From Burhinus oedicnemus (lineage: Eukaryota > Chordata > Aves > Charadriiformes > Burhinidae): DNA of 64,000 nt. The stretch lies in the NCBI GenBank assembly GCA_008921705.1, contig VFFE01007215.1:258697-322696 (forward strand), in the 5' to 3' direction. The notes under the pieces are model-generated. The model searched no databases and had not been told where the DNA came from. It saw nothing but the letters and a program-made list of their open reading frames with translations. The number at the start of each line of letters is the position of its first letter. Position 1 is the stretch's first letter. This document shows, piece by piece, positions 26,701 to 38,740 of the stretch. The position numbers were made by a program, and so were the translations under genes.

Positions 26701-29700
26701 GCCTTGAACAGGTGCTGTTTGAACTTCTTTCCATTAATCATCTACATGACGGGGTTTGCGTTTTAGGGGGCAACATCAAAATGTTGATTATATTGACTGA
26801 AGTTTATTTTCCTGGGTATAGAACATTATGGCAAATGGGATAGGTTAGTGATAAGAAACATGTTTCACTTCTGACTGCATCCATGGTTCAGAGTACCTTT
26901 CTCTCTTTTTCTGTTATTCTGACAACGTGTTGGTCTTGTAGATGCTAATTCTGTAAGACATTTTAGTGTATCTCTTGTTAAGAGAAGTAACAATGAGCAA
27001 AGTAAGGTCAAAACAAAGTTGTGCTCTTTTATTTTTGCTACATCTATGTTCAGTTACAAAGAACCCTCTTAATTTCTAGGACAATCCTTCAGTAAAATTA
27101 GAGTTGAATTAAAATTTCCGTAGGTAAACATATCCCAACAAAAAAAGTGGTTTATGACTGCCTTCTTACTGTGTGTCCTGTATGTGCTAAAGCCAAACGC
27201 AGGAGAGTGAGGGGTACATATTGCATGAGGAGCCCATATGAGGGAGCCCTGCAGCTTTCTCAGAAACCATTTTGTCACTACTCTCCTTGGAAGAAATTTC
27301 TTTTTTACATGTTCACCCCTCACAATATTTTGTGGGTTGACCTCTCATGTCTAAGTCTGATTCTGCTTTGTATCGTTTGTCTCTCTGTGTATTGCTTTCT
27401 GTGTCTGCTCTTTTGATTTAGTTGTCTTCCCTCCTCATTTTGCACTAAGGCACCTATAGTATTGTTTTAGTCTTTACGGCTATGATCCAAAGCAAGGGCA
27501 ATATGCAGATCTAAGCACTTGAAGTGCTATGGAAATATAATCCTCAGTGAAACAGTCAGACCTTACTTTCATAAAACACCCTCTAGTATTAAAAATCTCA
27601 TTAACACAGGGGGGTTTTGCTCGGAAGTTCATGGTTTCAAAGGGAAAAACTTGCATCTCCAGAAGATGACTTTTTTTGTTGGTTTGACATACACTTTCCT
27701 TCTGATCTGTTAAACACCTCACTGGCCTCCCATGGCACCAGTAGCATGATGCTCCTCTTCCACACAGCCACACGTGAACATAAAACTGGTGTTTTCTCAA
27801 AATATGTACCTATCCAAGCCATCCTCAACCAAAGGGACGTTCTTAACGTGGCTACAATGCTGGCCACCATTACCATCTTTCTTTTGCTATTGTAATACGC
27901 ATAATCTACAAAATGGAAATCCACCTTTTTTGGGAAATCTCTTGGTGTGTCAGAGATAAATGACAACTTTCCAGATTATTTGCAGGATCTGGATCAGTTT
28001 TTTAAATGAAATAAAAAGGCCAATTTATCCTTAATGCTAAAGATTAGCCATGTAAAAAGTCAATCATCCTTCTTATTTTCAAGAATGCTAAAAAATATAT
28101 CAGATCTTCATGAAAGACAGTTTTTGAAGTGATCATGTTGATGGAGGGTGCTTTTTGTCTGCGTAGAACCCTTCAGCGAGTATTAGTGGGTCTGAAGGTT
28201 GACAAAGCAGAGCCTCCAGCTCCTCCATCTTCAGAGGCACACCATGATTCCTGTGCCTTTGGTAGAAAGGGCAGGGCAGAATCTCATCAAGGATGGTGAA
28301 AACATGGGGATAAGCCTTAACTCCAACTTCTCTCTACTTCAGTCAGTTAAATGAAGTCCTGAGCGACAGCTGGCGTGCAACCACCCCTTCCCTCAGAAGA
28401 CCAAACACATCATCTACTACAATATGTGGAATCCATCCAATCTGCTCTAGCACATGGCCCCACCATCCTGCCTGCATGCGCCCAGCTCCGACCTCCCAGT
28501 TTGTATGGCAGCATGTCGTGGTTGAGCCTGCCCAGCCAGCTGGCTGGGGTGAATCAACAAGCTGGAATTGACAAAACATTTTTCCTGACATATTTAGAAT
28601 ATTTCACTGGGGAGAAATCTCTTGAGATTCAACATCTGACTCTTCACACTGCCCTGGGAGATTAAAATAAAGGAGAAGACAACATTAAGTCATGCATATT
28701 CCGATTAAAAACAAACACAATGGGTCAGATTCCATCCTCGATTGCAGCCACACTGAAGTCTCTGCGGTTGCACGAGAGTAAGTGAGGACAGAGTTTGACC
28801 TGGTGCCTTGAAACAAAAATAATATAAATGATAGACAAGCACAAACTCAACTGTAAAGCTGCAGCACATTTCTTCTGAGGAACCTTGAGAGAGAAAAAGA
28901 TCTTTTATCAAGGGAGACTTAATTCCTCAAAGATGAACAAGATAAAAAATAATTATTTGCAAAAAATCAGTTTTCGCTGACAGGGGAAGGCGAATTTTTG
29001 TCATCTGACAGCTATGCACACTGTGTGGCAAGCGATTATATAAACAGATTGCTGCTCAAGTGAGTTGCTTTCAATTTGAGAAGCCAAAGCCACTAGGAAA
29101 ATCTCTACCCACTAAAAGAAAATCTCTCGGTCACACTGTGACCACACAGAAAGCCCTGTTCATCAGCGGGGTTTGCCTGCAAGATGACTTCTCTGAGGAT
29201 GAAGCACCCTCCATACCTGCCCAGCGCAGACAGCGCTGGGCTGACTGGAGGCGCCCAGACCCCTGTTTACTCCACAGGGGGTTTGCGTTGATGAAACAAG
29301 AAGAGATTTTGTGCATGCTTTTGTCTCTACATTCTTTCCACTTTCTTTCCTGAAGCTCTGACTGTAGTTGGATTTTAAAGATCCCACCTTCTGCACGTAC
29401 GAAAGCTGTTTTATAACTCTTTAGTAGCAATCCAGCCCCAGAGAGGCATGCAAATCACATGTGTTGATGCCAAGAGGTAGAAACCATAGAAACAACGTGA
29501 AAGTTTCCCTCTTCCTGTCCCACCTGCGGCCTCAGTGGGCCCATCCTGAAGCTCCTGTGCAGTCTCCTGCCTGTTCACTCTCATACCCATCTGTTAGCAT
29601 GGCACTGCACCCACTCACCAGGCAGTCCATCACGTTCACTGGAGCTGATGATATATCTGAAATGGCAGCCTGCACGACTTTATAAAAGGCTGTGATTTAG

Positions 29701-31755
29701 TGCATGTCCGCACATGTAGCGTCTTCAGAGTTCTGTGTAGTATCATCCTATCTGCTTAATCTCACTGTCCTAGGGTTAGGATTTTTTGTTTTGTTTTGTA
29801 CTTTCTAAGCGCCTGCTCTGTCATCTGTGTACCACATTGCACTCCATATTCATCAAAGATATTTAGCACTTGACAGGGCCAGTGCTCTAGGACTCTAAGA
29901 TTTCTATCAAAACCCTAGCCCTTCTTAAAGCAAGATCTCGTATTTGCCTCATACATAAAAAAAATACATGTTTTGTTCAGAGCCTGCCAGCTCAGAAAAT
30001 GCAGCTGATAACTGTTTTTCTTTTTAGTTTGGAGCCTTGTTTCATCCCTACTAACAGCCTTGGAAATTGTACTTTAATGAAGAGAGAAGTAGATCCAGTC
30101 TATACTAAACAAGAAACAAGCTCAGCTGCAATGAAACTCCTCTAAAAACTCTGCATACGAGGAGAAGAAAATCCAACAGCTCTGCAGCAAGGGAAAGGAA
30201 GTTATATGTTTGGTCTTGGAATATTTGCTTTGGTTTCAGTGTGACTCTGTGTGCAACCTTAGCCTTTGACATATTTTCATCATCACCAAAATATACAGTT
30301 TCAGAAGGAAACTGAAACTTTTGCTCTGGATTATTTTACCTGTGCCATTAGACAGTTTCTGACATCAGGGCCTCACTGTGCACTGAGTGTACACTTGGTA
30401 GGAGGCAAACCCAGCTGCGAAGTACTTACCATAAAATAGAAGAGAAAAAGGATGCAACACAGATAAAAGGTGGTGGACTCAGGGTCATGGAAGAAGGCAC
30501 TGAGTGCATTTCCCCTGCTTTCTTATCCTGTTCCTTACATTGTGGTTACATACAAGTATTCCAACAGGAGCAAAGCTGGTCTGAAAGAGCTCACCAGGAA
30601 GAAGTAAGATTCCCATTGATTTCAGTTGCTTTAGTGTGCTATTCTCAAGCAAACCATCCTACAGCTTGCCTTTCATTTTCTCTCATCTGATACTGCCTGT
30701 GACAAGCAGCTGCATTCAAAGTGAAAACTTCAAGCCTTGTGATACTGCGCCTTTCCTCACCAGCCAGCAGAGATGTGTAAACTGCTGAGAAGACATGTGC
30801 CTCACCAGAGCTGCAGCCAAACTCACCATGGCTCTGGGGGGTATCAGCAGAGGTCAGACCTTCGCTTTGCCAACCCATAATGCAGCCAGTGACAGAGTCA
30901 AAATCTGGCCCCAGGAATGCTACACAAATAACACATCAGCTTTAAACTGTGGGCTTCACACACTTCATGCATGCAAGAAATTGGAGAAATGGAGGATAAT
31001 CAGCAACGCTTTCATTGTTCCACGAGAAGGGATGGAGAAGTGGCTCCAAGAGCCTTTCCAAAAGTTGTTCTTAGGGGTGACTTCTTCAATCCAATCACTT
31101 GCCCAGCTCTCCATGAAAGAGCCCACATAAGTATAGTTACTGCTTTTAGGCCAGCCCTGCACTGAAAGGTCTAGTTCAGAGACAAGAAAACAAAAGATAG
31201 TAAAATACAAAACATTCTGTTAAAGGAACCCTATTATACGGATGAAGCCCCAAAATTTCCGTTCCGTAAATATCCATTTTATGTTTAAAAAAAAAAAGAA
31301 AAAAGCTCTATCACTTCTGAAACAGCTGGTGTGCAGACACATTTCCCATCTTCACACTGTAGCAATAGGATTCCCTCACCCCTCATATCTTGCTCATCTT
31401 CTTGGCTGGTTCACCACTGACCCAAGATTGTCTGTGAGAGAAGCATATACATATCCAGTTATTCTCGTACCTTGCCCACCTGGCAGATGTAGATGTGAAC
31501 AAGAGCAGTAGAATGAAGACCAGAGTATCCTGCGTGTTCATAAGGATGGATAAGAGGCAGAAAATAACATTTGTGTTTAAATCAAAAGAAATCTGGTAGG
31601 CTTGATATCAGGACAAGCAGACCTCCTGGTGTCCCTTTAAAATACAGGAAAAGAAGAATAGCCAAACTCAGTCTATATGATTATAATTAGGTTTTTTATG
31701 ATCCTGAAAGCTGATGAAATCTCTCTGCACGACAGCCTTAAGTGCTAAATCTAGA
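20791..31755. other. Long unique non-coding stretch
   Basis: About 11 kb without a recognisable gene. AT-rich tract around 24.59-24.69 kb; GC-richer patches at about 23.1-23.35 and 24.9-25.25 kb without CpG-island character. An 18-bp perfect palindrome lies at 28531-28548 and a 7-bp hairpin at 29221-29239. Near 28.73-28.80 kb a fragment ('gggtcagattccatcctcga', 'cagagtttgacctggtgcc') resembles an old dispersed sauropsid repeat. Open frames of 100-110 codons lack domains. Confidence 0.5.
28531..28548. repeat. Perfect 18-bp palindrome
   Basis: CCCAGCCAGCTGGCTGGG is its own reverse complement over all 18 bases, centred on a CAGCTG E-box. The flanking bases do not extend it. Function unknown. 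Confidence 0.9.
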
Positions 31756-31773
31756 TGTGGTGGTTGGTGGTCA

Positions 31774-31821
31774 GAAGATCACGTGAGAGATGCAGGGGTC
31801 GGCGTTCGGAAGATCACGTGA
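31774..31821 (+). promoter_or_regulatory. Paired TCACGTGA E-box repeats in U3
   Basis: A 13-base direct repeat, GAAGATCACGTGA, occurs at 31774-31786 and 31809-31821. Each copy contains the palindrome TCACGTGA, a binding site class for USF and MITF/TFE bHLH-zip factors. Position about 60-90 bp upstream of the TATA box suits a viral enhancer. Factor identity and activity are inferred. Confidence 0.6.
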
Positions 31822-31874
31822 TGTGACAGAAAGGTAGACAGCAAACCCCTCCCCTTGAGCAGAGCTTGGCCAGG

Positions 31875-31903
31875 TATATAAGCTTGTGACGCAGTTTAAT
31901 AAA
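31875..31903 (+). promoter_or_regulatory. LTR TATA box and poly(A) signal
   Basis: TATATAAG at 31875-31882 would place the transcription start about 31903-31907. AATAAA at 31898-31903 lies just before it, as in LTRs with a very short R region. The two together make the LTR potentially able to start and end transcripts. Present activity is unknown. Confidence 0.75.
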
Positions 31904-32053
31904 CGGACATCTTGTATCCACCACATTGGTGTCTGTGCTCTTTGTCCCCGAGGCGTGTCTGTCGCCTCGTAGGCCTCCGGTGGGATATGCCCACTTCCTA
32001 TTGCTGATTACGGGTGCCGGTGTTGCAGCTTGTCGTAGTGAGTAACTGCAACA

Positions 32054-32298
32054 TCTAGACACAAATAATGGGGTGGATAATTTGAGAATTACCATTCAAT
32101 AGCCAAATATCAATAATCTGTCAAGTAAATGTCAAGATTACCTCCAGGAGAGACATCTAGGCTTCTCAGACTGGCTGAAGGCATGTGTATTCTCCTCACC
32201 TTTAGTCCCTCACTGGTCTTTCATAACTCTTCAACCACAAGCAGGCACTGAGCCGGCTGAAGAGTCCTCACAGCTTGTACAAGCCCCAGGTTTCTCAG
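32054..32298. other. Unique sequence between LTR and CR1 tip
   Basis: Apart from the 3' target duplication copy at its start, nothing recognisable is seen. Confidence 0.5.
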
Positions 32299-32365
32299 TC
32301 ATAGAATCATAGAATTGTTTAGGTTGGAAAAGACCTTTGAGATCATCCAGTCCAACCATTCACTT
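32299..32365 (-). mobile_element. Short CR1 3' tip, antisense
   Basis: It starts with 'tcatagaatcatagaatt' and continues 'gtttaggttggaaaagacct' and 'gagatcatccagtccaacc', the reverse complement of the CR1 3' terminus. Only about 65 bp are recognisable before similarity fades, so this is either a very short insertion or a decayed one. Confidence 0.88.
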
Positions 32366-35300
32366 GTTCATCTAGTTCTTGAAAGCTGTGCCGTAGGTCT
32401 GTGGTGAAGTTTTAAACATCAGTTCTCAAAGCTGACCTGGTGTCCTCAGCAGCAGGACCCACTCAAAGTGGCTTACATCCTGGCTGAGTGATTTTTCCCC
32501 AAAATACCTGTATTTTGGGCTGCCCATCAGAGAAAAAAACTAGGATCTCACCCCATGTGCTGCCATCACACTCCAAATTATGAAGAACGCAGTTAAAACA
32601 GTGTAGTAAATGTTTAACTCTTTTTTTTTTCTTCCCCATCCGTACAGATCGCAGAAGAACTAGAAATAAGAACCAGGCAACTTGCCCTTTGGCAGTAACA
32701 GAAATGCGAGTGGCACAGAGCAAGCCAACCTCCTATGGACTTGTGACACAACATTACATGTCTCCAGTAAATCCCAAACTCAGCAATAACTTCTTGGCAA
32801 CACTAGAGCTCTCCCCTGATTTACCCTGGTGTAGAAGACAAAATGCACGATTTTCTGACAAAATGCAGCCTTGTAATCAGAACTCGTCACGATGCAGACA
32901 GCAAATATGAAACCACAAACCTGATAGCATAGTCTTTATGTGTGGACCAGTAAACACTTGGTGCAATGCTAGGGCTCCTGGATGGACTGTCCATAAAATC
33001 GTCTTGTAAACCAGAGGCAGGTACACCTGGTAGGATGTTCCAATCTGAAACTGCTGTGAGTATGTGTGTGTGTTTACATGTATGTGCATATATCTATACT
33101 TATCTGTATCTCATCATAACTGATTTAACATGATAGCATGATACATTTTCCTCCAAGTCCTACAAACAGAGCTCTGCTTTGATCATGAAGGAGAACAGTG
33201 ACAGCCAATGATCCCAGAACCATCTTCTCTGGTAGATGGGGTGATATGAGTATCTCCTGTAGGCAGGAAAATGCGTCTGAGCAAACCATATTAATGCTAG
33301 AGTTAATTAGAATTAGACTAATGCTCAAAGATGGTGTTTAGGCTTTAAAAATACGTATTCAGATAGTAAAAAATTTTTCACGAAATTTTCCTGTTGAACT
33401 TTTTTCCTCATTAATTTACTGACTTAAGAAGCGAAACAAATGTTGCCAGTCAAAGTTGAACTAGACCCAATTTGTTTATTAAAACCAACTGTAAGAGTGA
33501 CGAGTCATTGGTATGACATCAAAAGTAATGAAGTTTGCTGTCCTACAGATCTAAGTCAGATTTAGCTGGGACACTTACAGGATTTCTTTGCTGTAGGGAC
33601 ACCTATCTTCACAAAACTTCCAGGCATGAAATCTTTCTTTTAAAGATCCTTACTTTTCTTTGAATCTTGGTAGAAATGGGAATTATTAGGAGCAAGAGAG
33701 GAAATCAGGTAGACAGTATGGCCATAAGAAATTCCCTTCCACAAGAAACTGATTCACTGAAACTTGCTGAGTAATGTAGTTTTATTGCCATTACTTGTCC
33801 AAAGACCAAAAAGTCAAACAATCTTTAAGTGATCATTTTCCATCTGCCTGTTCCTGATTTGTCTTCTTGCCGATACCGATTTCCATCAAAACATATTGGG
33901 GGGGATGAGGACCTTCTCAGCTGATGCTCCAAGACTGAAGAAAGCCTGTTTCACTAGCTTGGGTACTACCTTCTCTGGTGCGGCTTTTGTCTGTGGTGCC
34001 CATCGCTCTCTTGGACGTGTCGACAAAGGCTAACAAGCTTCCTCTTGCCAGTGAGTGGAGAGCAGCTGCTGATAAAGGAGATCATATGCTGGGAAGGGAA
34101 TGAGTTTTTAAGTAATCTGGGCAATGACAGGCTTGAGGGCTCTGCAGCTTGTAAGCAGCATGGACACTCACTGACCTTGCTTTCTTTGCCTCATTTCACC
34201 TGATAAATGATTGCGGTGCACTGGGAGTTCAGGTCTCCCCGCCCACGGCGGTGCAAAACACTTCTGTGAAGGGATAATTGAGTAAGTGAGAGGATTTGCT
34301 GAGAGACCTTTCACATGGTTGCAGTTGCAGAGGGCAATCGCTTCCCCCGTCTGTCTGGGCTCTGAAAGGTAAGTCAAATGGAGATCAATGCAGGCACTGA
34401 CAGAATGACTAGAAATTAAAGGAGAAAACCCCTCCACGAACAGGCAGACCCGCAGCTGAAGTCAGCCGTGCTCTGGGGGCTGGACTCAGCCCCCGACACG
34501 CTGGCCAAGTGTGTGGTCACATACCGGCAGAGTGGTGTGAGTGCGTGTGGATACAGCTCCCATTCCTTTGTCCAGGAAATCACAGGCAGAAATGCTGTGG
34601 CTCGCTGAACCTCCTATACATGCACCGTACAGATGGCCAGCACATGTGTGATAAGTGCGTCAGGTTTGCTGGGCATGTGGAGATAACTCTGTATGGCATG
34701 CACAGGCAGGCCTGGATGCTTGGCTTCATCAGGAAGCATGAAGGAGTGGAGAAAGACAGAGAGCCTGCAACTCCCCTATGCGGCTCTGTAAATTAATGGT
34801 GCACCGTAATTATATCCGTCTGCTAAGGAACCCAGCCCTAAAGCATGTGTTTACCACTTACATACATTTTTATAAAAGCCCAATCAACTGTTAACTACAG
34901 AGTGCCTCTAGAAACAACTCGAGATTGTACCAAGAGTGGATGTATGCTGTCACAGTGGAGTGTATTGGAGTGCCCACGTGGGCAAGCTGGTGGTGCACGC
35001 TCCTGCTCACGCTGCCTGGAGCGGAAACCCAAGGTTTGATGCACACAGACACCAGTCATGCTCCTTGGCTGTGTGGGTCTCAGTGGGCATTGCCCAAGGG
35101 CCATTGCGTTGGGCAGCAGTGACACAAAGACTGTGCAGTGCCCAGGGACCCAGAGCCGAGAAAGTGCTGAGGTTTGCACCTACGAGTTACTTGGACAAAA
35201 GTCCTCAGGTTCATTTTCCTCCTTTGAAGTTCCGAGCTGCAAGGGGTTTGTTTGGGTTTTTTTTTTCACCCGAAAAAAAAAGAGACCATCTTGTATTCTA

Positions 35301-36989
35301 CTGCATTCATTTGGGAAAGTTAATTTCAGTTTTTTACCAGATTCAAGGTGATATAGAAGTAAATCAAGAAATGCCACTTGGGATCCTAGCTGAACAGTTC
35401 AGGTTTCAGTACAATAATAGACAGTTCAACAAGAAACCAAAACAAATGTTAAACCTTGAAAGACGCATAAAATGGAATTGTCATCATCCAGTCAGTTTTT
35501 GGCTCCTAGTGAAGCCAATAAGAAATGAAGGTGCTGAACTATTACAGGATTCAGCCTATAACAGTGCAGGACACATTCAGCACAGGCTGCTGCTTATGGC
35601 CGTTCTTCATGACAGTCATTCATTATATTCAAATGTAACTTAAACATGTGCCAAAAACTTTGGAGAGACTAATCCTTGGAGAAATGGGCTCAGGACCAAA
35701 TCTTTACATTAACGATAATCCTTTAGAATAAAATATTGTTTGTTTCAGACCATGAGAACATGTGAGCCTCTCCTTGGCTCTCACCTTCTAAAGAAAGAGA
35801 TGAAATTTAAGTTTCATGAACATTAGTGCAAGTAATTCAATGCTATAACAATAGCAAGCCCATACTGTTGCAGCTAGTGAAAATTCATGGGGAAAGAGTA
35901 ACGTGTCCAGACGCAGGTTTTATTAAGGATCTGATTCCACATACACATTTATGCAAGTAAGTAACTTGTAAGCATTTGATAGATCCAAAAAAATCAATAG
36001 CTCTATTCACAAAGCAGAATGCATTTGCGTGCATAACATCATGCAACTGCAGATGATGAGGGATAATTTTATGTTTATGGTAATCTGTAGTACTTAGGCA
36101 TACCTGTGGCTTGAAAATTTCTCTGGAGTTATTTGTCATTTCTCAATATGTCACCTTCTTTCTGGTAAACACTCAAATATAAAGTTATAAAGAGAAGGGT
36201 AGCTCAAGACTGGAGAGCAGCTACAGGTCTCAAATTGTCAAACCTGTCAATAGTTCCAGAGTGGTTCATCTTAAAAATGCCAGATAAGTGTCATGCCGTG
36301 TACTAATCATTCTATATGGTAAAACAATTATTTTAATGGTTTATTAGCATTGTCTTAAAATAAATAGTTTGCAGTGGCTAAAAAAATCTTGGGTGTTTGC
36401 AGGTCTGGGATGCTGAGATGTGGGTTTCTGGGCAGACCAGCTAACTGGGACCACAAGCAGGCTGGCTCCTTGCTGACTGTTCCACTTGAAATCTTTGCTC
36501 CCCTGACTGTGCCCCACACCCAAAAATCTTGAGATGTTTCTTAGAAGACTCAATCATCTTCTTATACAGGCCTGTTCTTTCACAAGGATACAGTTCTAAT
36601 AGTTTCTACCAAATGTTACTTCCAGTCTCTCATATTGAGATCATGCTTCTTCCGCACTGTTATTTCTGACCATTAGTTTATTTTCCTTTGTGCATTGTAA
36701 AAACAGAAAAAAAGAAGTTAGAAAGAAGGTTTTTTTGTGGGTTTTGTTTATTTTTTCCTTTTCTGTAGATTAAGATGCTAGTTTGGTAGCATCCTGTTTG
36801 GTAGTCCTTATGGAGGACATGTGTTCACCTTCACCCCGGTAGGAATATTCAGTAGGAACTTGTTTGTATAAAAATTAACTGAATATATTTAACAGCAATC
36901 TTTACTGGTCCTCTCTCTTGCTATTATCAGTTAGTATGCTCTAGGCATCACAGAACACATGAATATTAAAGAACAATTGTTACCATTTT

Positions 36990-37056
36990 GATGTTTTGTC
37001 AGCACTTAGTGTCAAAACATCTTCCTATTGGGATGCAGCGTGATGACACTGTGTCA
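36990..37056. repeat. Inverted and repeated TGTCAAAAC words
   Basis: GATGTTTTG (36990-36998) pairs exactly with CAAAACATC (37013-37021), with an inner CAC/GTG. Just downstream TGACACTGTGTCA (37044-37056) is a 6+1+6 palindrome followed by a second CAAAACA. Together they form a compact cluster of dyads of unknown role. Confidence 0.7.
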
Positions 37057-37705
37057 AAACAGAATATCATCACCCTATGCTAAAATGCTGCCATGTGATG
37101 ACATTTACATCTACATGCTCCAAGAGCTATTTGTACCACAAAGTCAAACCTTTCTTAAACTGGTGGTGGCACCTGGCTGGAGAGCAAATCTGTGAGATAA
37201 AGATGTAGCATACAAATACTGTAGAAGAAAGACAAAAAAGATGTTTTAGCAGATTGCAAGAACCAGTACAAAAATTCAGGAGACAAGATTTTTGGCACTG
37301 TATACTAGGCATTAAAAATACTCATAATTATTTGAAGCCCAGGTTAAAATCCCCTGTTTCAACAGAATCCCTGCTTACCGATACTGATTATTCCCTGGAT
37401 AGTCCCACTGACTTCTGGAAAAACTGATTTTAAAACTGTTATTTTTAAAATAAAAAAGTTCTTTTTGAAAGGGAAAGCAGATTAATAAGAATCTTTTATT
37501 TCTTTTCTTTGTACCATCTTATATTCCCCTCAAATAGTTGAAACAAACCATCTTCAATGCCCGAAATTTTTTAAAGATAGCATTGGAGGATAGTAGGATA
37601 TAAAAATCTGGAAAACAAAACTTCTGACTGAAAACCCTGAAAAGCTTCATTTTCCAAAAGTGTATTTGGACGTGAGAAATTATGAACTTCTAGTTGTTGT
37701 TAAAA

Positions 37706-37765
37706 ACCAAACTAAAATATCATAAGAGGTGTTGGGAAAAAATACCAATCTAAAATATTGTAAGA
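37706..37765 (+). repeat. Imperfect 22-bp direct repeat
   Basis: A 22-base unit at 37706-37727 recurs at 37744-37765 with a few substitutions (both begin ACCAA and share CTAAAATAT). Spacing is 38 bases. Likely a local duplication. Confidence 0.65.
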
Positions 37766-38489
37766 ACATTTGAGGCACTGGAAAATTTTTCTACTTCTTT
37801 AAAATATTTTTGTGTCCTGTTATATTTCAGGAAAAACACTTGTGAAGTTCTGACTGATGGAAATAAAGGGATATAGGTCTATCCTTTCCTCAGGAGCTCA
37901 GTGTTTTCTACTTTTATCTTTCAGAGAATTACTGATCATCCTAGATAATACAGAGACCATGAATTCAGAAAACGAATATGGCATGCAGTCTTAAAGACCT
38001 CTGTTAGGTCCAAGCTTGTGTGAGTTTTATATGTCTGTGAATCTACTGGTTCTAAAGAAACCTCTCCAAGCACATACCAGACCAATGTGACCAGAACAAG
38101 TCCTTCAGCTTCCAGCACTGCACTTCCATCTCCTAGTGAGGTCAGCAGGAATTGCAGCTGCTGTGGCCCTCTTAGGACTGGGCCCCCTTTTCTTCACACA
38201 AAGAATTTTGCTGAAACAACAACAAAGAAGTTTTGGGATTTAGTAATCGACATATGTCGTACCATTTCAACATCGGTTTTGCGCATCCATTTCGAAGGCA
38301 GCCTAGATGTTCAGCCAATGATGCAGCTGGCCCTTTTCCAACCTAAACAGCATGACCTTTTCAGCTTTACCATTCTTGCAGGCTCTCACGGATTTGGAGG
38401 TAATGTGCAATCAGGTACGTGAGACCACATTACATCTTGGCAAATTTCTCCCCCTGGAAAATGAAAATATTATAGTCGTAGGACATTAT

Positions 38490-38740
38490 AATTATTTTCA
38501 GTGCAGTTAAATTTAAGGAGTGAATTAATCCCCAGTGTAATTCTATTGATTTGAACAGAGTTATACAGGAACGAATGTGGTCTCAGAGAATTACATCCAT
38601 AAATATAGTAAGTTACAGAGTTGCTGTTTCTGTATATTAAAGCCTGATCCTAAATTCTGCTCTCAGTTGCACGTTTTACTTTGGAGCTACTCTACCCGTG
38701 TTAAAGGAATTACTCTTAATGCAATACAAAAAATCTAGCT
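38490..38740. repeat. Old dispersed sauropsid-type repeat remnants
   Basis: Two phrases, 'ccagtgtaattctattgat' (with 'gagttatacaggaacgaatg' after it) and 'cctaaattctgctctcagtt' (with 'gttaaaggaattactctta' after it), resemble a dispersed motif in reptile and bird DNA built around 'agtaactccattgacttcaatgg'. I cannot name the family, and orientation is unclear because the motif is partly palindromic. Confidence 0.38.

Larger units (their letters stand above)
31756..32053 (+). mobile_element. Solo LTR of an alpharetrovirus-like endogenous retrovirus
   Basis: A 298-bp element begins TGTGGTGG and ends GCAACA, inside perfect 6-bp duplications. It contains a TATA box (TATATAAG, 31875-31882), a polyadenylation signal (AATAAA, 31898-31903) and then a stretch whose layout matches avian leukosis/Rous-type LTRs: AATAAACG followed by CCACATTGGTGT at the R/U5 border. 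By that analogy U3 is about 31756-31904, R 31905-31925 (21 nt) and U5 31926-32053. The closeness of TATA and AATAAA also fits a short-R LTR with the poly(A) signal in U3. No gag, pol, env or primer-binding site flanks it, so internal sequence was lost, presumably by LTR-LTR recombination. The antisense open frame at 31814-32095 is a by-product. Confidence 0.9.
31750..32059. repeat. 6-bp target-site duplication bracketing the solo LTR
   Basis: TCTAGA occurs exactly at 31750-31755 and again at 32054-32059, immediately outside the TG and CA ends of the LTR. A 6-bp duplication is typical of alpha- and betaretroviral integrases. Confidence 0.92.
32366..38489. other. Long unique non-coding stretch
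   Basis: No gene recognised. It includes the longest open frame of the window (34936-35643, 235 codons, GTG first codon). That frame has no domain, crosses a T/A homopolymer block at about 35258-35282 and looks fortuitous. Local repeats of short words occur at 36.99-37.06 kb and at 37.70-37.77 kb. A TG-rich patch lies at about 33058-33090. Confidence 0.5.

Noticed and set aside
28514..28550. 'TGTCGTGGTT' resembling the start of a common avian ERV LTR
   Set aside because: Similarity ends after about 15 bases, with no TATA box, poly(A) signal or matching end downstream.
31814..32095. 93-codon minus-strand open frame
   Set aside because: Lies antisense within the solo LTR and is explained by it.
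34936..35643. Longest open frame (235 codons, plus strand)
   Set aside because: Starts at GTG, has no recognisable domain, and is translated straight through an adjacent T and A homopolymer block. Overlapping frames are also open. Probably chance.
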